From Polaribacter sp. (GTDB lineage: Bacteria > Bacteroidota > Bacteroidia > Flavobacteriales > Flavobacteriaceae): a DNA stretch of 64,000 bases. The notes below the pieces were generated by a model, which saw nothing but the letters and a program-made list of their open reading frames with translations, ran no database searches and was not told the origin of the DNA. Location of the stretch: NCBI GenBank assembly GCA_020740485.1, contig DYMN01000007.1, positions 24,570 to 88,569 of the forward strand, written 5' to 3'. The position numbers and the translations under genes are program-made. Shown in pieces: positions 42,302 through 52,633 of this stretch. The stretch's first letter is position 1, and every line of letters starts with the position of its first letter.

Positions 42302-45300
42302 ATGCACTTGAATAAATTTTATTTTACCCTATTAGCATTTTTTATTTACAATTTTCTCACAGCCCAAAGTACTACCATTACCGATACCGACTTTGAACAA
42401 TTTTTAGTTACACAAGGTATAGATACCGATGGATTGGTCAATGGCACTATTCTCAATAGCGATGCTGCTGCTGTGACTATCCTCACGATGTCGGGAAATT
42501 TGAATATCGAAAATTTTACCGGATTAGAAGCTTTCGTCAATGTGGTTACGATGAATTTGGGTGACAATCAATTCGCTACTTTGCCATTAAATACTTTGAC
42601 AGCGTTGGAAAGTTTGACATTTAATAATAATGATGCGTTGGCTTCTTTAGATGTAAGTGCAAACACGGCATTGAAAGTATTAAATATTGCATCAAATATT
42701 AATGTTGCGATTGATCCGCCTATTACCACCTTAGATTTATCCCAAAATACCCATCTTGAACAGCTGAGATTATACGGGTTTAACAACATTTCTAATTTTA
42801 TCTTAGTCGAGAATACTGCACTTTGGAAAATAGAAACTTACTACTTAGGAGTAGCCGTTATCGACTTATCCTTACAACAAGGATTGGAAGATTTATCTAT
42901 CCAATCTAGTAGCGTAAGTGTAAATTTAATTTTACCCAATGAAACAACAGCACTAAAAAAATAAACCTAAGTGCCATTAATTTTCCTACAATAGATCTTT
43001 CTCCTTATATTGCTTTGGAATACATAAGTTTAATGTCAACCAATTTTGAAAATTTAACTTTACCTACAACTAACAGCTTAACGTATATAAGGATTTGGGG
43101 TCATAAATTGTCACATCCCATTTCTATGGCTTCTGCCCCCATGTTAAATTATTTAGATTTTAGGAATAATAATGGTTCAACACCTTTAGATATTGACATT
43201 ACCCAAAACCCCCAATTAACTACTCTTTGGTTAACAAGCGATTTGTTAAATAAGATCGACCTAACGCAAAATACCTTATTAAAAACGCTTTATATATATG
43301 GTAATAATCTAAACTCGTTAAATGTAACACAAAATACGGTTTTAGAAACCTTAGATGCATCGCATAATTTATTGCCCAATATTGATATTACGCAGAATAC
43401 GGTTTTAAAATATCTTACACTTTCACACAATTTACTAACTAATACTAGTGTAGATTTCTCTCAAAACAGCATACTTAATAGTTTATCGATAAATAATAAT
43501 CTTTATGATACCACAGGTCCTGATTTATCTCAAAATACTGTATTACATTATGTAGATATTTCCAATAATCAAGTGGCCTCATTGGACATCAGTAACAATG
43601 TAGAATTAGTGAGTTTAGTTGCCCATCATAATTTGTTTTCAGGTACGGACATTTTAGACCAACTTTTTGTCATTAAATCCGGATATAACGGACTGTCTGC
43701 CTCTAATATCATTGATGTGAGTTTTAATAATTTAAGCGGTACTATTCCGGACTTTGCCGGTTTGGAATCTTCCCATACAAATTATTTCAGATTTTATTTC
43801 AACGACAATCAATTTCACTTTGGAGATTTTGAAAATCAGCACGACGATTTTCTCTATTACATGACGCATAATAATACATTTGGTTCTTCGCAATTACCCA
43901 TAATGACAAATTATTTCTATGCCCCGCAAGCCAAAGTCAATGAAGTTGAAACTCTCAATGAGAATGCCGGAAATAATGTTACGCTTTCTACCATTGTAAG
44001 AGGGACTCAAAATCACTATCAATGGTTTAAAGACGATGTTGCCATAGCAACAGCGCCGGATAGTCCCTATTACACCCTATACGATGTAAATTCATGAGAT
44101 GCCGGTGTGTACCACTGTGAAATAACCAGCGATTTAGTCCCATTTGAAAATGCTAATCCACCCGGAACCGATGGGAAAAATCTTTTATTGGTCAGAAATG
44201 ATATAACGCTCAATGTCAATTATACCGAGAGTTGTGTGAGTTTAGCACAGCCTCTAAACGGGGCAACCAATGTACCTGTCAATACCGGTATCACTTGGAT
44301 TGAAAACTCAGGTGCTTGCGGGTATTACTTGAGTGTAGGAACCAATGCCGCAGCAACAAACTTGATTAACAATGTAGATGTCGGGGAGGTAAATACCTAC
44401 AACTTCACATCTAATCTGTCTCCAAGTACGGTGTATTATGTAAAAATTGTTCCCTATTTTGCTTCGGGAACTACATTGACTTGTTCTATTTATTCTTTTA
44501 CTACCGGAATTATCACTACTATTCCGAGTTGTACTACATTACTAGATCCCGAAAACAACGCAACCCAAATACCCATAGATGCAAACCTCAGTTGGAATCC
44601 TGCCAATGGGGCTGATGGCTATTACTTAAGCGTAGGCACCACCTCAGGTGGCACAGATTTGATCAACAATCAAAACGTAGGAAATGTAACGACTTATGAT
44701 TTTACTACGGATTTACCTTATAACACCACCATCTACGTCAGCATCGCGCCTTACAACGCAGCAGGCAATGCCACAGGTTGCACGCAAGAGAGTTTCATTA
44801 CCGAACCTCAACCTATCGTAATTCCCGATTGCACAAACCTTTCCAATCCATTAGCAAATGCCACCAACGTTGGCATTGCCACCAACCTTACTTGGAATGC
44901 TGTGGCTACTGCTATGGGCTATTACTTAAGCGTAGGCACCACCTCAGGCGGCACAGATTTGGTCAACAATCAAGACGTAGGGAATGTAACCACTTATGAT
45001 TTTACTACGGATTTACCTTATAACACCACCATCTACGTCAGCATCACGCCCTACAACACAGCAGGCAATGCCACAGGATGCACGCAAGAGAGTTTCACTA
45101 CCGAATCTCAACCTATCGTAATTCCCGATTGTACAAACCTTTCCAATCCGCTGGCAAGTGCTACCAACGTCGGCATTACCACCAACCTTACTTGGAATGC
45201 TGTGTCTACTGCTACGGGCTATTACTTAAGCGTTGGCACCACCTCAGGCGGCACAGATTTGGTCAACAATCAAGACGTGGGGAATGTAACCACTTATGAT

Positions 45301-46308
45301 TTTACAACGGATTTACCCTACAACAGCACCATCTATGTAACCCTCACGCCCTACAACACAACAGGTAATGCCACAGGATGCACGCAAGAGAGTTTCATTA
45401 CCGAACCTCAACCTATCGTAATTCCCGATTGCACAAACCTTTCCAATCCATTAGCAAATGCCACCAACGTTGGCATTGCCACCAACCTTACTTGGAATGC
45501 TGTGGCTACTGCTATGGGCTATTACTTAAGCGTAGGCACCACCTCAGGCGGCACAGATTTGGTCAACAATCAAGACGTAGGGAATGTAACCACTTATGAT
45601 TTTACTACGGATTTACCTTATAACACCACCATCTACGTCAGCATCACGCCCTACAACACAGCAGGCAATGCCACAGGATGCACGCAAGAGAGTTTCACTA
45701 CCGAATCTCAATCCATCGTAATTCCCGATTGCACAAACCTTTCCAATCCGCTGGCAAGTGCTACCAATGTCAGCATTACCACCAACCTTACTTGGAATGC
45801 CGTGGCTACTGCTACGGGCTATTACTTAAGCGTAGGCACCACCTCAGGCGGCACGGATTTGGTCAATAACCTAAATGTAGGCAATGTAACCACTTATGAT
45901 TTTACAACAGATTTACCTTATACCACCACCATCTACGTCAGCATCACGCCTTACAATACAGCTGGCAATGCCACAGGTTGCACGCAAGAGAGTTTCACTA
46001 CCGAAATGCCTGTATTAAGCGAAACTAAATATGGAATTTCACCTGATGGTGATGGAATCAATGATTACTTGGAAATTGTTGGAATCGAAATATATCCGCA
46101 AAATAAAATTTCTATTTACAATCGTTGGGGCGATTTAGTCTTTGAAATGAAAAATTATAACAATTCTGATAAGAAATTTGAAGGAATAGCCAATAAATCG
46201 AGAGAATTAGGAGCAGATATTTTACCGGAAGGTACTTATTTCTTCGTTTTGGATATCAATGCAAATGCGCAGGAAGCATTGAAAGGATTTATTGTTTTAA
46301 AACGTTAA
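42302..46308 (+). pseudogene. interrupted LRR-Ig-Fn3 surface adhesin with T9SS type B domain
   Basis: One ancestral gene of about 1335 codons is split by two lesions. (1) At 42954-42961 a run of seven A gives the stop TAA; one more A would continue into ALKKINLSAINFPTIDL in the frame of the next part. (2) At 44095-44097 an in-frame TGA interrupts YDVNS-DAGVYHC. Domains in order: signal peptide (FLTAQ); leucine-rich repeats of the type LDISNN and LTQNT (to about 43700); an Ig-like domain with DAGVYHCE (about 43920-44200); six Fn3-like units (44221-46008); and a gliding-motility type C-terminal domain starting YGISPDGDGINDYLEI with SIYNRWGDLVFE, i.e. type B sorting signal. The PorP/SprF partner gene follows after 14 bp and is intact. 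A sequencing error is possible for the A run, less likely for the TGA. Confidence 0.85.
44521..46008 (+). repeat. five 300-bp Fn3 repeats, the last four in ABAB order
   Basis: Units begin at 44521, 44821, 45121, 45421 and 45721. The unit at 44821 and that at 45421 differ in only two of 300 bases by my reading, whereas adjacent units differ more. Units at 45121 and 45721 resemble each other in the same way. Each encodes a domain with LTWNAV, YYLSVGTTSGGTDL and TTYDFTTDLPY. Confidence 0.9.
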
Positions 46309-46322
46309 AATTAGAATAAGTG

Positions 46323-47213
46323 ATGAACAAATTATATTTTTCCATTTTAGCATTTATTACATACAATATAGTAAATGCCCAACAAACGCCTGTTTTTTCC
46401 GAATACCACAACAATCCTTTAATCATTAATTCGGCGTTTACCGGTCTAAAAAGCAATGCTGAACTCAGTTTAAGTGCTAATGGTTTTATGAGTGATATAG
46501 AGGGGAGTCCAATAGACGCAAAATTAACCTACAACATGCCTATTGAAAAAACCAATATGGGAATTGGCGGAGGAATCATCTACGATAGAATAGGAGTAAG
46601 CAACATCAATTCGTTTTTTCTATCCTATTCTTATCACATCAGTTTTGATCATAAAAGTTACAGACCGGATTGGGACATGTATAAAGAAAATGTTTTATCC
46701 TTCGGGATTTCAGTCGGAGGACAAATGTTTCAAGAAAATTTATTGGAATTAAATCATACAGAAGATCCACACTTCGATGAAAATATAGCTACTTTTAGAC
46801 CCAATGTTGGTGCTGGGATATTATTAAACAACAAGAAATTTTATCTAGGTTTATCAGCAACCAATCTTTTAGATTTGTCCGATGCTAAAAAAGATAAAGT
46901 CGACTTTGAAAGCCCATTTTTCGGATATCTTGGCTTTAGATTTTATACCGACAGGTTCGAAAAATCCTCTTTCAAACCGAGTGTATTGGTCAAATATGTT
47001 GAAGGAGCTCCCATACAAACCGATTTCAATATGGCTTTCAATTACGACAACAAATTTGAAATAGGAGCTGGCTACCGAACCCAAAACCAAATCAACTTCT
47101 TAGTAGGACTTTTTGTTAAAGAAAAATTTAAGTTCGTCTATCAATACCAACATGCACTGCTTGTTTCTCCATTCAAAAGTGGACACGGGATTATCTTGAA
47201 TTACGGATTTTAA
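46323..47213 (+). CDS. PorP/SprF family T9SS membrane protein
   Basis: A 296-residue exported protein: signal peptide ending NIVNAQ, then QTPVFSEYHNNPLIINSAFTG, the conserved start of PorP/SprF proteins, and beta-strands of an outer-membrane barrel ending in an aromatic residue (LNYGF). SprF-like proteins are needed for secretion or attachment of the neighbouring type B adhesins. Here the neighbour is the broken adhesin gene, 14 bp upstream. ATG at 46323 is used instead of GTG at 46320. Confidence 0.9.
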   Translation: MNKLYFSILAFITYNIVNAQQTPVFSEYHNNPLIINSAFTGLKSNAELSLSANGFMSDIEGSPIDAKLTYNMPIEKTNMGIGGGIIYDRIGVSNINSFFLSYSYHISFDHKSYRPDWDMYKENVLSFGISVGGQMFQENLLELNHTEDPHFDENIATFRPNVGAGILLNNKKFYLGLSATNLLDLSDAKKDKVDFESPFFGYLGFRFYTDRFEKSSFKPSVLVKYVEGAPIQTDFNMAFNYDNKFEIGAGYRTQNQINFLVGLFVKEKFKFVYQYQHALLVSPFKSGHGIILNYGF

Positions 47214-47523
47214 ATATAAACTGTGTGGCCTATTTCGCGTGTAGTCTCACTTTTGCTTAACTATATGTTGAAAAACATAAACGTTAAGTAGATTGCTATT
47301 CAAAATCTGCAGAAAAACACAAATCATTCTTCTTTGTTTTGCTTTATGAAATAGTTAAAATACAAAATGGATGAAGCTAAACTTGAAAAAATAATAATAA
47401 AATGTTTAATCAATTTTACTAATTCCTTAAAGGAATAAATATCTCAAATTATACATAACTATATTAAGGCTTTTTGCGAACAAAAACTATTTAATTAATT
47501 TTGCTCCACTTTAAACTATTACA
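47214..47523. other. intergenic region with promoter and a weak hairpin
   Basis: A 310-bp gap with no ORF. It has a hairpin at 47256-47288 (outer CTTAAC/GTTAAG, inner TATGTT/AACATA) without T run, and a promoter for the next gene at 47473-47503. Confidence 0.6.
47473..47503 (+). promoter_or_regulatory. promoter of the NDH-2-like gene
   Basis: TTTG at 47473-47476 and TAATTTTG at 47496-47503, 19 bp apart, ending 20 bp before the ATG. This is the clearest full consensus promoter in the window. Confidence 0.75.
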
Positions 47524-48798
47524 ATGACCACAAAACAAGAAGTTAAAAAAATAATTGTCATCGGAGGAGGATTTGCCGGTTTACAATTCATAAAACTACT
47601 TGGCAATCACAATGAGTATCAAATCATTTTGGTAGATACCAATAACTACAATTTTTTTCCTCCCTTAATTTATCAGGTTGCTACCGGTTTTATGGAGCCA
47701 TCAACCATTAGTTATCCTTTTAGAAAAATTCTCAGAACCTATACAAATGTCCATTTCAGAATGGGTATTCTTGAAAAGGTTGTTCCTGAGGAAAACAAGA
47801 TTATTTTAAACAACGGAGTATTACAGTACGACATTTTAGTGATGGCAACAGGTACCATATCCAATTTTTTTGGCAATAAAAATATCGAAGCCAAAAGTTT
47901 GCCTATGAAAACCATCGGCGATGCCCTGTTGCTTAGAAATTCCTTTTTAGCTCGATTAGAACACGCGTCCCGAAAAGAGAATGAAGAGGAGAGAAAAAAA
48001 TATCTAACTTTTGTCATCGCTGGCGCAGGACCCACCGGTGTGGAGCTTTCAGGAGTTTTAGCCGAAATGAAATCCTCTGTGCTTTTAAAAGATTATCCCG
48101 AATTAAAAAGCAAAGATGCAGTTGACATTTATTTAATTGACGGTCAAGATGCGGTTTTGGCTGTCATGTCTGAAAAAGCCCAAAAATACGCAACCCGTAA
48201 GTTGACAGATTTAGGAGTAAAAATTTTATTAAAAACACTAGTCAATGATTATGACGGCGAAACCGTCTTTTTATCAGATGGAACACAAATTGCCTCAAAA
48301 AATTTCGTTTGGGCAGCCGGTGTAGCTGCCAGCGTGTTTGAGGGTTTTAGTAAAGAAAGTATTGGAGACGGAAAGCGTTTGATCACCAATCAATTTAGTC
48401 AAGTCCATTCCTATGAAAATATTTATGCTTTGGGCGATTGTTCCATTATTACCGATGATAAAAATTATCCTAAAGGACATCCGCAATTGGCGCAAGTGGC
48501 AATTCAGCAAGCAGCAAATCTCGCAAAAAATCTTAAAAGAAAGAAAGAAAATTGGACACCGTTTCAATATAACGATAGTGGAGCATTGGCAATCATAGGT
48601 AGAAATAAAGCTGTATTCGACTTTTCAAAACAAAAGTATTTTATGTTTGGTTTTACCGCATGGTTAATTTGGGCTTTTGTTCACATTTTAGGCTTGGTGA
48701 ATTTTAGAAATAGATTCAAAGCACTATACAATTGGTTAGGTTCTTACATTTCAAAAGACCAATTTTTTAGAATGATTATAAAACCTACCGACAAATAA
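47524..48798 (+). CDS. type II NADH dehydrogenase-like FAD oxidoreductase
   Basis: A 424-residue flavoprotein. The FAD site is IIVIGGGFAGLQFIKLLG, the NAD(P)H site VIAGAGPTGVELSGVLAEM, and the second FAD motif IYALGDCS. A C-terminal hydrophobic segment (FGFTAWLIWAFVHILGL) would fix it to the inner membrane, as in NDH-2 enzymes, which pass electrons from NADH to quinone without pumping protons. It is a single gene with a strong promoter. Confidence 0.9.
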   Translation: MTTKQEVKKIIVIGGGFAGLQFIKLLGNHNEYQIILVDTNNYNFFPPLIYQVATGFMEPSTISYPFRKILRTYTNVHFRMGILEKVVPEENKIILNNGVLQYDILVMATGTISNFFGNKNIEAKSLPMKTIGDALLLRNSFLARLEHASRKENEEERKKYLTFVIAGAGPTGVELSGVLAEMKSSVLLKDYPELKSKDAVDIYLIDGQDAVLAVMSEKAQKYATRKLTDLGVKILLKTLVNDYDGETVFLSDGTQIASKNFVWAAGVAASVFEGFSKESIGDGKRLITNQFSQVHSYENIYALGDCSIITDDKNYPKGHPQLAQVAIQQAANLAKNLKRKKENWTPFQYNDSGALAIIGRNKAVFDFSKQKYFMFGFTAWLIWAFVHILGLVNFRNRFKALYNWLGSYISKDQFFRMIIKPTDK

Positions 48799-49565
48799 GA
48801 CTAACATTGATTAATAGAGGTTAAATAAAAGACAACAGAACTAATTTTAAAAGAAAAAAATTCTGTTAAGTGTCTTAATATAAGATTTCAATTTCCAAAA
48901 GTAAGTATATAGGGAAGCTCTAACCCCCCCCCCTTTTTTATCGCGAAAGGGTCTTTTTGAAAAATTACTGAGTTATTTCAAAACTGCTACTTCAATAGTG
49001 TTTAAGAAGGGAACTTTATAGAAAACATCAATGAAATGATGTTTGGTTTATATACTTGGGTGATCATTTTTTTAAATCTTAAAGCGGTATAATAAAAATT
49101 AATACGTAAAAAATTGCACCTCAAATCCCTTTCTATTGATAATTGTTTAATTAACATTATAATATTTTTAATTTTTTGTGTATTTTTTTAAAAACACTTG
49201 CATAGTTTATTTTTTTTTTAGTCATTTGTTCCATCAAATGAAACACTTATTTTTACATAGAACGAATCCATTGATTACCACCTTTCCCCTGAGGTACGGA
49301 TTTGCATTTTTCTATAGCGCTCTTCTTTTTCACATTCGCCTTTGAGCGTGAGATGTCTTTTTAGTTTCTTAATCTTTTTTGTTTTTTTTTAATTGCTTTT
49401 TCATACACAAAGAGCAATTTATCTAATTTACTCATATCCTCACTTTTTAATCAATATTTATATTTTTATAAACAGATGAAATAGCCATAAGAATAACATC
49501 ATACCAACCGTGAATGATTAAAAGGCTATTCCATGTGACCAATAAAAAGCAATAAATTTAAACAC
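48799..49565. other. 767-bp intergenic region
   Basis: AT-rich, without long ORF. A run of ten C followed by six T lies at about 48925-48940. A possible broken small gene on the minus strand is listed separately (49275-49435). No clear promoter for the GNAT gene was found. Confidence 0.6.
49275..49435 (-). pseudogene. possible small Lys-rich gene with a frameshift in an A run
   Basis: From the ATG at 49435 a 24-codon frame (MSKLDKLLFVYEKAIKKK...) stops at 49361. One more A in the run of nine A near 49382-49390 would join it to a frame ending GECEKEERYRKMQIRTSGERW before TAA at 49275, giving about 53 residues. The composition looks protein-like, but I know no family and the call is weak. Confidence 0.25.
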
Positions 49566-50225
49566 ATGAAATACAAAATTGTAAATGCCGATGCTTCTCA
49601 CTACCATTTCAGTGAGACTATAACCAAAATGATGGAAGAATCCGCTAAAGTACGCGGTACCGGTATTGCTAAAAGAGAACCTCAGTACATCGTGAAAAAA
49701 ATGGAAGAGGGCAAAGCCGTTATCGCCTTATTAGATGAGGAAGTGGTGGGCTTTTGCTACATGGAAACTTGGGATAACCACGAATATGTGGCTAATTCAG
49801 GACTCATCGTGCATCCCGACCATAGAAAGTCCGGTTTGGCAAAACGAATCAAAGCTAAAATTTTTGAACTTTCCAAGAAAACGTTTCCCAATGCCAAACT
49901 CTTTGGAATTACTACCAGTTTAGCCGTGATGAAAATCAATGCAGATTTAGGCTACAAACCCGTTACCTTCTCTGAGCTCACCCAAGATGATGATTTTTGG
50001 AAAGGCTGCCAAACTTGCACCAACTATGACATTCTGAAACGTACGGACCGTAAAATGTGTTTATGCACCGCTATGGTATGCGACTTAAAAGAAGTAGCCG
50101 AAAAAACCGCTGACGTAAAGGTTTCCAACAAAGAAAAATGGACAAAATTTTTAGATTTCATTAAAAACCATCCTTTTAAAAATATAAATACTAAACAAGT
50201 AATACTGTTTATGTCTAAAAAGTAA
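49566..50225 (+). CDS. GNAT family acetyltransferase of the arginine cluster
   Basis: A 219-residue GNAT protein: the acetyl-CoA loop is seen in VHPDHRKSGLAKRIKAK. After it comes a Cys-rich stretch (CQTCTNYDIL, then MCLCTAMVC), which may bind metal. At the head of an arginine operon it is the probable N-acetyl- or N-succinylglutamate-forming enzyme replacing classical ArgA; Bacteroidetes are known to use succinylated intermediates in some species, and the acyl group cannot be told from sequence. A gap of 238 bp with repeats separates it from argG. Confidence 0.82.
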   Translation: MKYKIVNADASHYHFSETITKMMEESAKVRGTGIAKREPQYIVKKMEEGKAVIALLDEEVVGFCYMETWDNHEYVANSGLIVHPDHRKSGLAKRIKAKIFELSKKTFPNAKLFGITTSLAVMKINADLGYKPVTFSELTQDDDFWKGCQTCTNYDILKRTDRKMCLCTAMVCDLKEVAEKTADVKVSNKEKWTKFLDFIKNHPFKNINTKQVILFMSKK

Positions 50226-50321
50226 ATTTAAGCTGTTTCGAAATGAGCCTAAGTAATCTAGCTCAATTCGCCATAATTCTGTTCAGGAGCTAATTCATAA
50301 TTCAAAGCTCATATTATCCTG

Positions 50322-50423
50322 CCAAGCTAAAAACATGGTATAGGGTAGTAGCTCGTAACTCGTAATTTGTAAATCATAAATCCTATCCCGATATTACTTC
50401 CAAGCTAAAAGCATGGTATAGGG
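50322..50423 (+). repeat. 24-bp direct repeat between GNAT gene and argG
   Basis: Two copies at 50322-50345 and 50400-50423 differ in one base; each holds CCAAGCTAAAA(A/G)CATGG followed by TATAGGG. The second, with CCCGATA six bases before it, has the same outer-arm and inner-arm plan as the palindromic element at 36551. Confidence 0.75.
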
Positions 50424-50463
50424 ACCAAAATTAATATAACTCAATTAACCAAATTCACAAACC

Positions 50464-51657
50464 ATGACTAAAAAAAAGGTTTTATTAGCATTCAGCGGAG
50501 GTTTAGATACCTCATTCAGTGTAAAATACTTGATGCACGACCTCCACTTTGAAGTCTATTCAGCCATTGTAAATACTGGTGGATTCTCTGCTGTTGAATT
50601 ACAAGAAATTGAACAAAAAGCCCTTAACTTGGGGGTAAAACATCACACAGCATTGGAGCAAACAGAGGTTTTCTACGATAAAATCTTAAAATATTTACTG
50701 TTTGGCAATGTGTTAAAAAACAATACCTATCCGCTTTCCGTAAGTGCTGAACGCACCGTGCAAGCCGTTGCATTGGCAAATTACGCAAAAGAACTAAAAG
50801 TAGATGCCATTGCGCATGGCAGTACTGCCGCCGGCAACGACCAAATCCGCTTCGATTCCGTTTTTCAATTACTCATTCCTGAAATCGAAATCATTACGCC
50901 CATCAGAGATTTACGCATTTCAAGACAAGATGAAATTGCTTATCTGCAAAAACACAAAGTGGAACTTCCTTGGGAAAAAGCTAAATATTCCATTAATAAA
51001 GGGATTTGGGGCACCAGCGTAGGCGGACAGGAAACGCTCACTTCGCATCAGACCTTACCCGAAGGGGCTTACCCTAATCAATTGACGGAAACTTCCCTGT
51101 TGAACATCAATATTGAATTTAAAAAAGGAGAACCTGTTGCCCTTAATGGTCAACAAATGAAACCTACTGAACTCATCGCTGAATTAAATACAATTGCCGG
51201 AAAATATGCCATAGGAAGAGACATGCACATTGGCGATACTATTATCGGGATTAAAGGTAGAGTAGGTTTTGAAGCGCCTGCCCCCTTGGTTTTAATCAAA
51301 GCTCATCACACTTTAGAAAAACACACCTTGTCCAAATGGCAATTGTATTGGAAGGAGCAATTGGCGAATTGGTACGGTATGTTTATCCACGAATCTCAAT
51401 ATTTTGAACCCGTAATGCGTGATATTGAATCTTTTTTAACCTCAAGTCAACAAAAAGTGAGCGGTAAGGTCTTTATTGCCCTTTATCCTTATCGTTTTGT
51501 AGTCAACGGAATTGATTCTCCTTACGACCTGATGAACTCTGAATTTGGCGATTATGGTGAAGTAAACAAAAAATGGGATGGACAAGATGTAAAAGGATTT
51601 ACCAAAATATTCAATTTGTCGCAACAAATATTCAATTCAAAAGATAAAAACGTATGA
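50464..51657 (+). CDS. argG: argininosuccinate synthase
   Basis: A 397-residue enzyme that joins citrulline and aspartate with ATP. LLAFSGGLDTSFSVKYL is the PP-motif of the ATP pyrophosphatase fold; the citrulline-binding region (SAERTVQAVAL, HGSTAAGNDQIRFD) and the later GSVGxGxE-like region are present. The stop overlaps argC by 4 bp, so the genes are co-translated. Confidence 0.93.
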   Translation: MTKKKVLLAFSGGLDTSFSVKYLMHDLHFEVYSAIVNTGGFSAVELQEIEQKALNLGVKHHTALEQTEVFYDKILKYLLFGNVLKNNTYPLSVSAERTVQAVALANYAKELKVDAIAHGSTAAGNDQIRFDSVFQLLIPEIEIITPIRDLRISRQDEIAYLQKHKVELPWEKAKYSINKGIWGTSVGGQETLTSHQTLPEGAYPNQLTETSLLNINIEFKKGEPVALNGQQMKPTELIAELNTIAGKYAIGRDMHIGDTIIGIKGRVGFEAPAPLVLIKAHHTLEKHTLSKWQLYWKEQLANWYGMFIHESQYFEPVMRDIESFLTSSQQKVSGKVFIALYPYRFVVNGIDSPYDLMNSEFGDYGEVNKKWDGQDVKGFTKIFNLSQQIFNSKDKNV

Positions 51658-52631
51658 TAAAAGCGGGTATCATAGGCGGAACCGGTTTAGTTGCCGGCGA
51701 ATTATTGCGTATCTTGTCGCAGCATCCTGAGGTAGCGGTAGATTTTGTTTACAGCCATTCGCAACCTAACGATAAGGTAACTTCTGTACACAACGACTTA
51801 TTTGAGTACGAAAATCTACGCTTCACCGACAAGGTAAATTCGGAGGTCGATGTGGTATTTCTGTCGCTTGGACACGGATATTCCAAAAAGTTTATCGAAG
51901 AACATCCTTTCTCTAATTCAACCAAAATCATTGATTTGAGTAATGATTTCCGATTGCAAAAAGACAAGCATTTTAGCAATAAGGACTTTGTGTATGGCTT
52001 GATAGAGCTTAACAAGTCTAAAATTATGCAAGCGCAGCATATCGCCAATCCGGGTTGTTTTGCTTCTGCCATCCTCATGGGACTTTTGCCTTTGGCGCAA
52101 GCGCAATGGTTAAAAAACGATATTCACATCCACGGCATTACGGGCGCTACGGGCGCGGGCAATGCGTTGAGTGAAACTTCACATTTTATCTGGCGCGATA
52201 ATAATATTTCTATTTACAAAGCTTTCACTCATCAGCATTTAGCTGAAATCAAGGAGAGTGTAAGGACGCTTCAAACTGATTTTGATAAAAAATTGAACTT
52301 TATTCCCGTTAGAGGTGATTTTTCGAGGGGAATTTTTGTGAGTATGTACACTACTTGTGAAAAAACCGAATCAGAATTGGTGCAACTTTTTGTCGATTTT
52401 TACAAAGCTGAACCTTTTGTGCATATTTCCGACAAACAAATTCATTTAAAACAAGTGGTCAATACCAACCATACCCTGATTCATGTCCAAAAGTTTGAAG
52501 ACAAGGTTTTAATAACCACCGCCATTGATAATTTAATTAAAGGAGCTGCCGGTCAAGCAGTGCAAAACCTCAATTTGATGTTTGGATTTCCCGAACAAAC
52601 CGCTCTTAATTTAAAAGCTAATTATTTTTAA
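51654..52631 (+). CDS. argC: N-acyl-gamma-glutamyl-phosphate reductase
   Basis: A 325-residue reductase of arginine synthesis. IIGGTGLVAGELLRIL is the NADP-binding motif, and catalytic Cys is in ANPGCFASAI; the HGITGATGAGNALSE segment is family-specific. ATG overlaps the end of argG (4 bp); argD starts 2 bp after its stop. Confidence 0.93.
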   Translation: MIKAGIIGGTGLVAGELLRILSQHPEVAVDFVYSHSQPNDKVTSVHNDLFEYENLRFTDKVNSEVDVVFLSLGHGYSKKFIEEHPFSNSTKIIDLSNDFRLQKDKHFSNKDFVYGLIELNKSKIMQAQHIANPGCFASAILMGLLPLAQAQWLKNDIHIHGITGATGAGNALSETSHFIWRDNNISIYKAFTHQHLAEIKESVRTLQTDFDKKLNFIPVRGDFSRGIFVSMYTTCEKTESELVQLFVDFYKAEPFVHISDKQIHLKQVVNTNHTLIHVQKFEDKVLITTAIDNLIKGAAGQAVQNLNLMFGFPEQTALNLKANYF

Positions 52632-52633
52632 AA

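Noticed and set aside
44095..44097. TGA decoded as an amino acid (recoding or alternative genetic code)
   Set aside because: TGA works as a normal stop for other genes in the window (for example fixH and the small proteins), and no SECIS-like structure was recognised; mutation is simpler.
44778..45869. Four similar plus-strand frames of 63-73 residues in the adhesin region
   Set aside because: They are the same alternative frame of the Fn3 repeat units, repeated because the DNA is repeated.
44521..46008. CRISPR-like regular repeats
   Set aside because: Units are 300 bp, coding, and without unique spacers; they encode Fn3 domains.
47256..47288. Terminator after the PorP/SprF gene
   Set aside because: Hairpin has internal mismatches and no T run.
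48925..48940. C10 run as a phase-variation tract
   Set aside because: It lies far from any ORF start or promoter; no gene it could switch was found.
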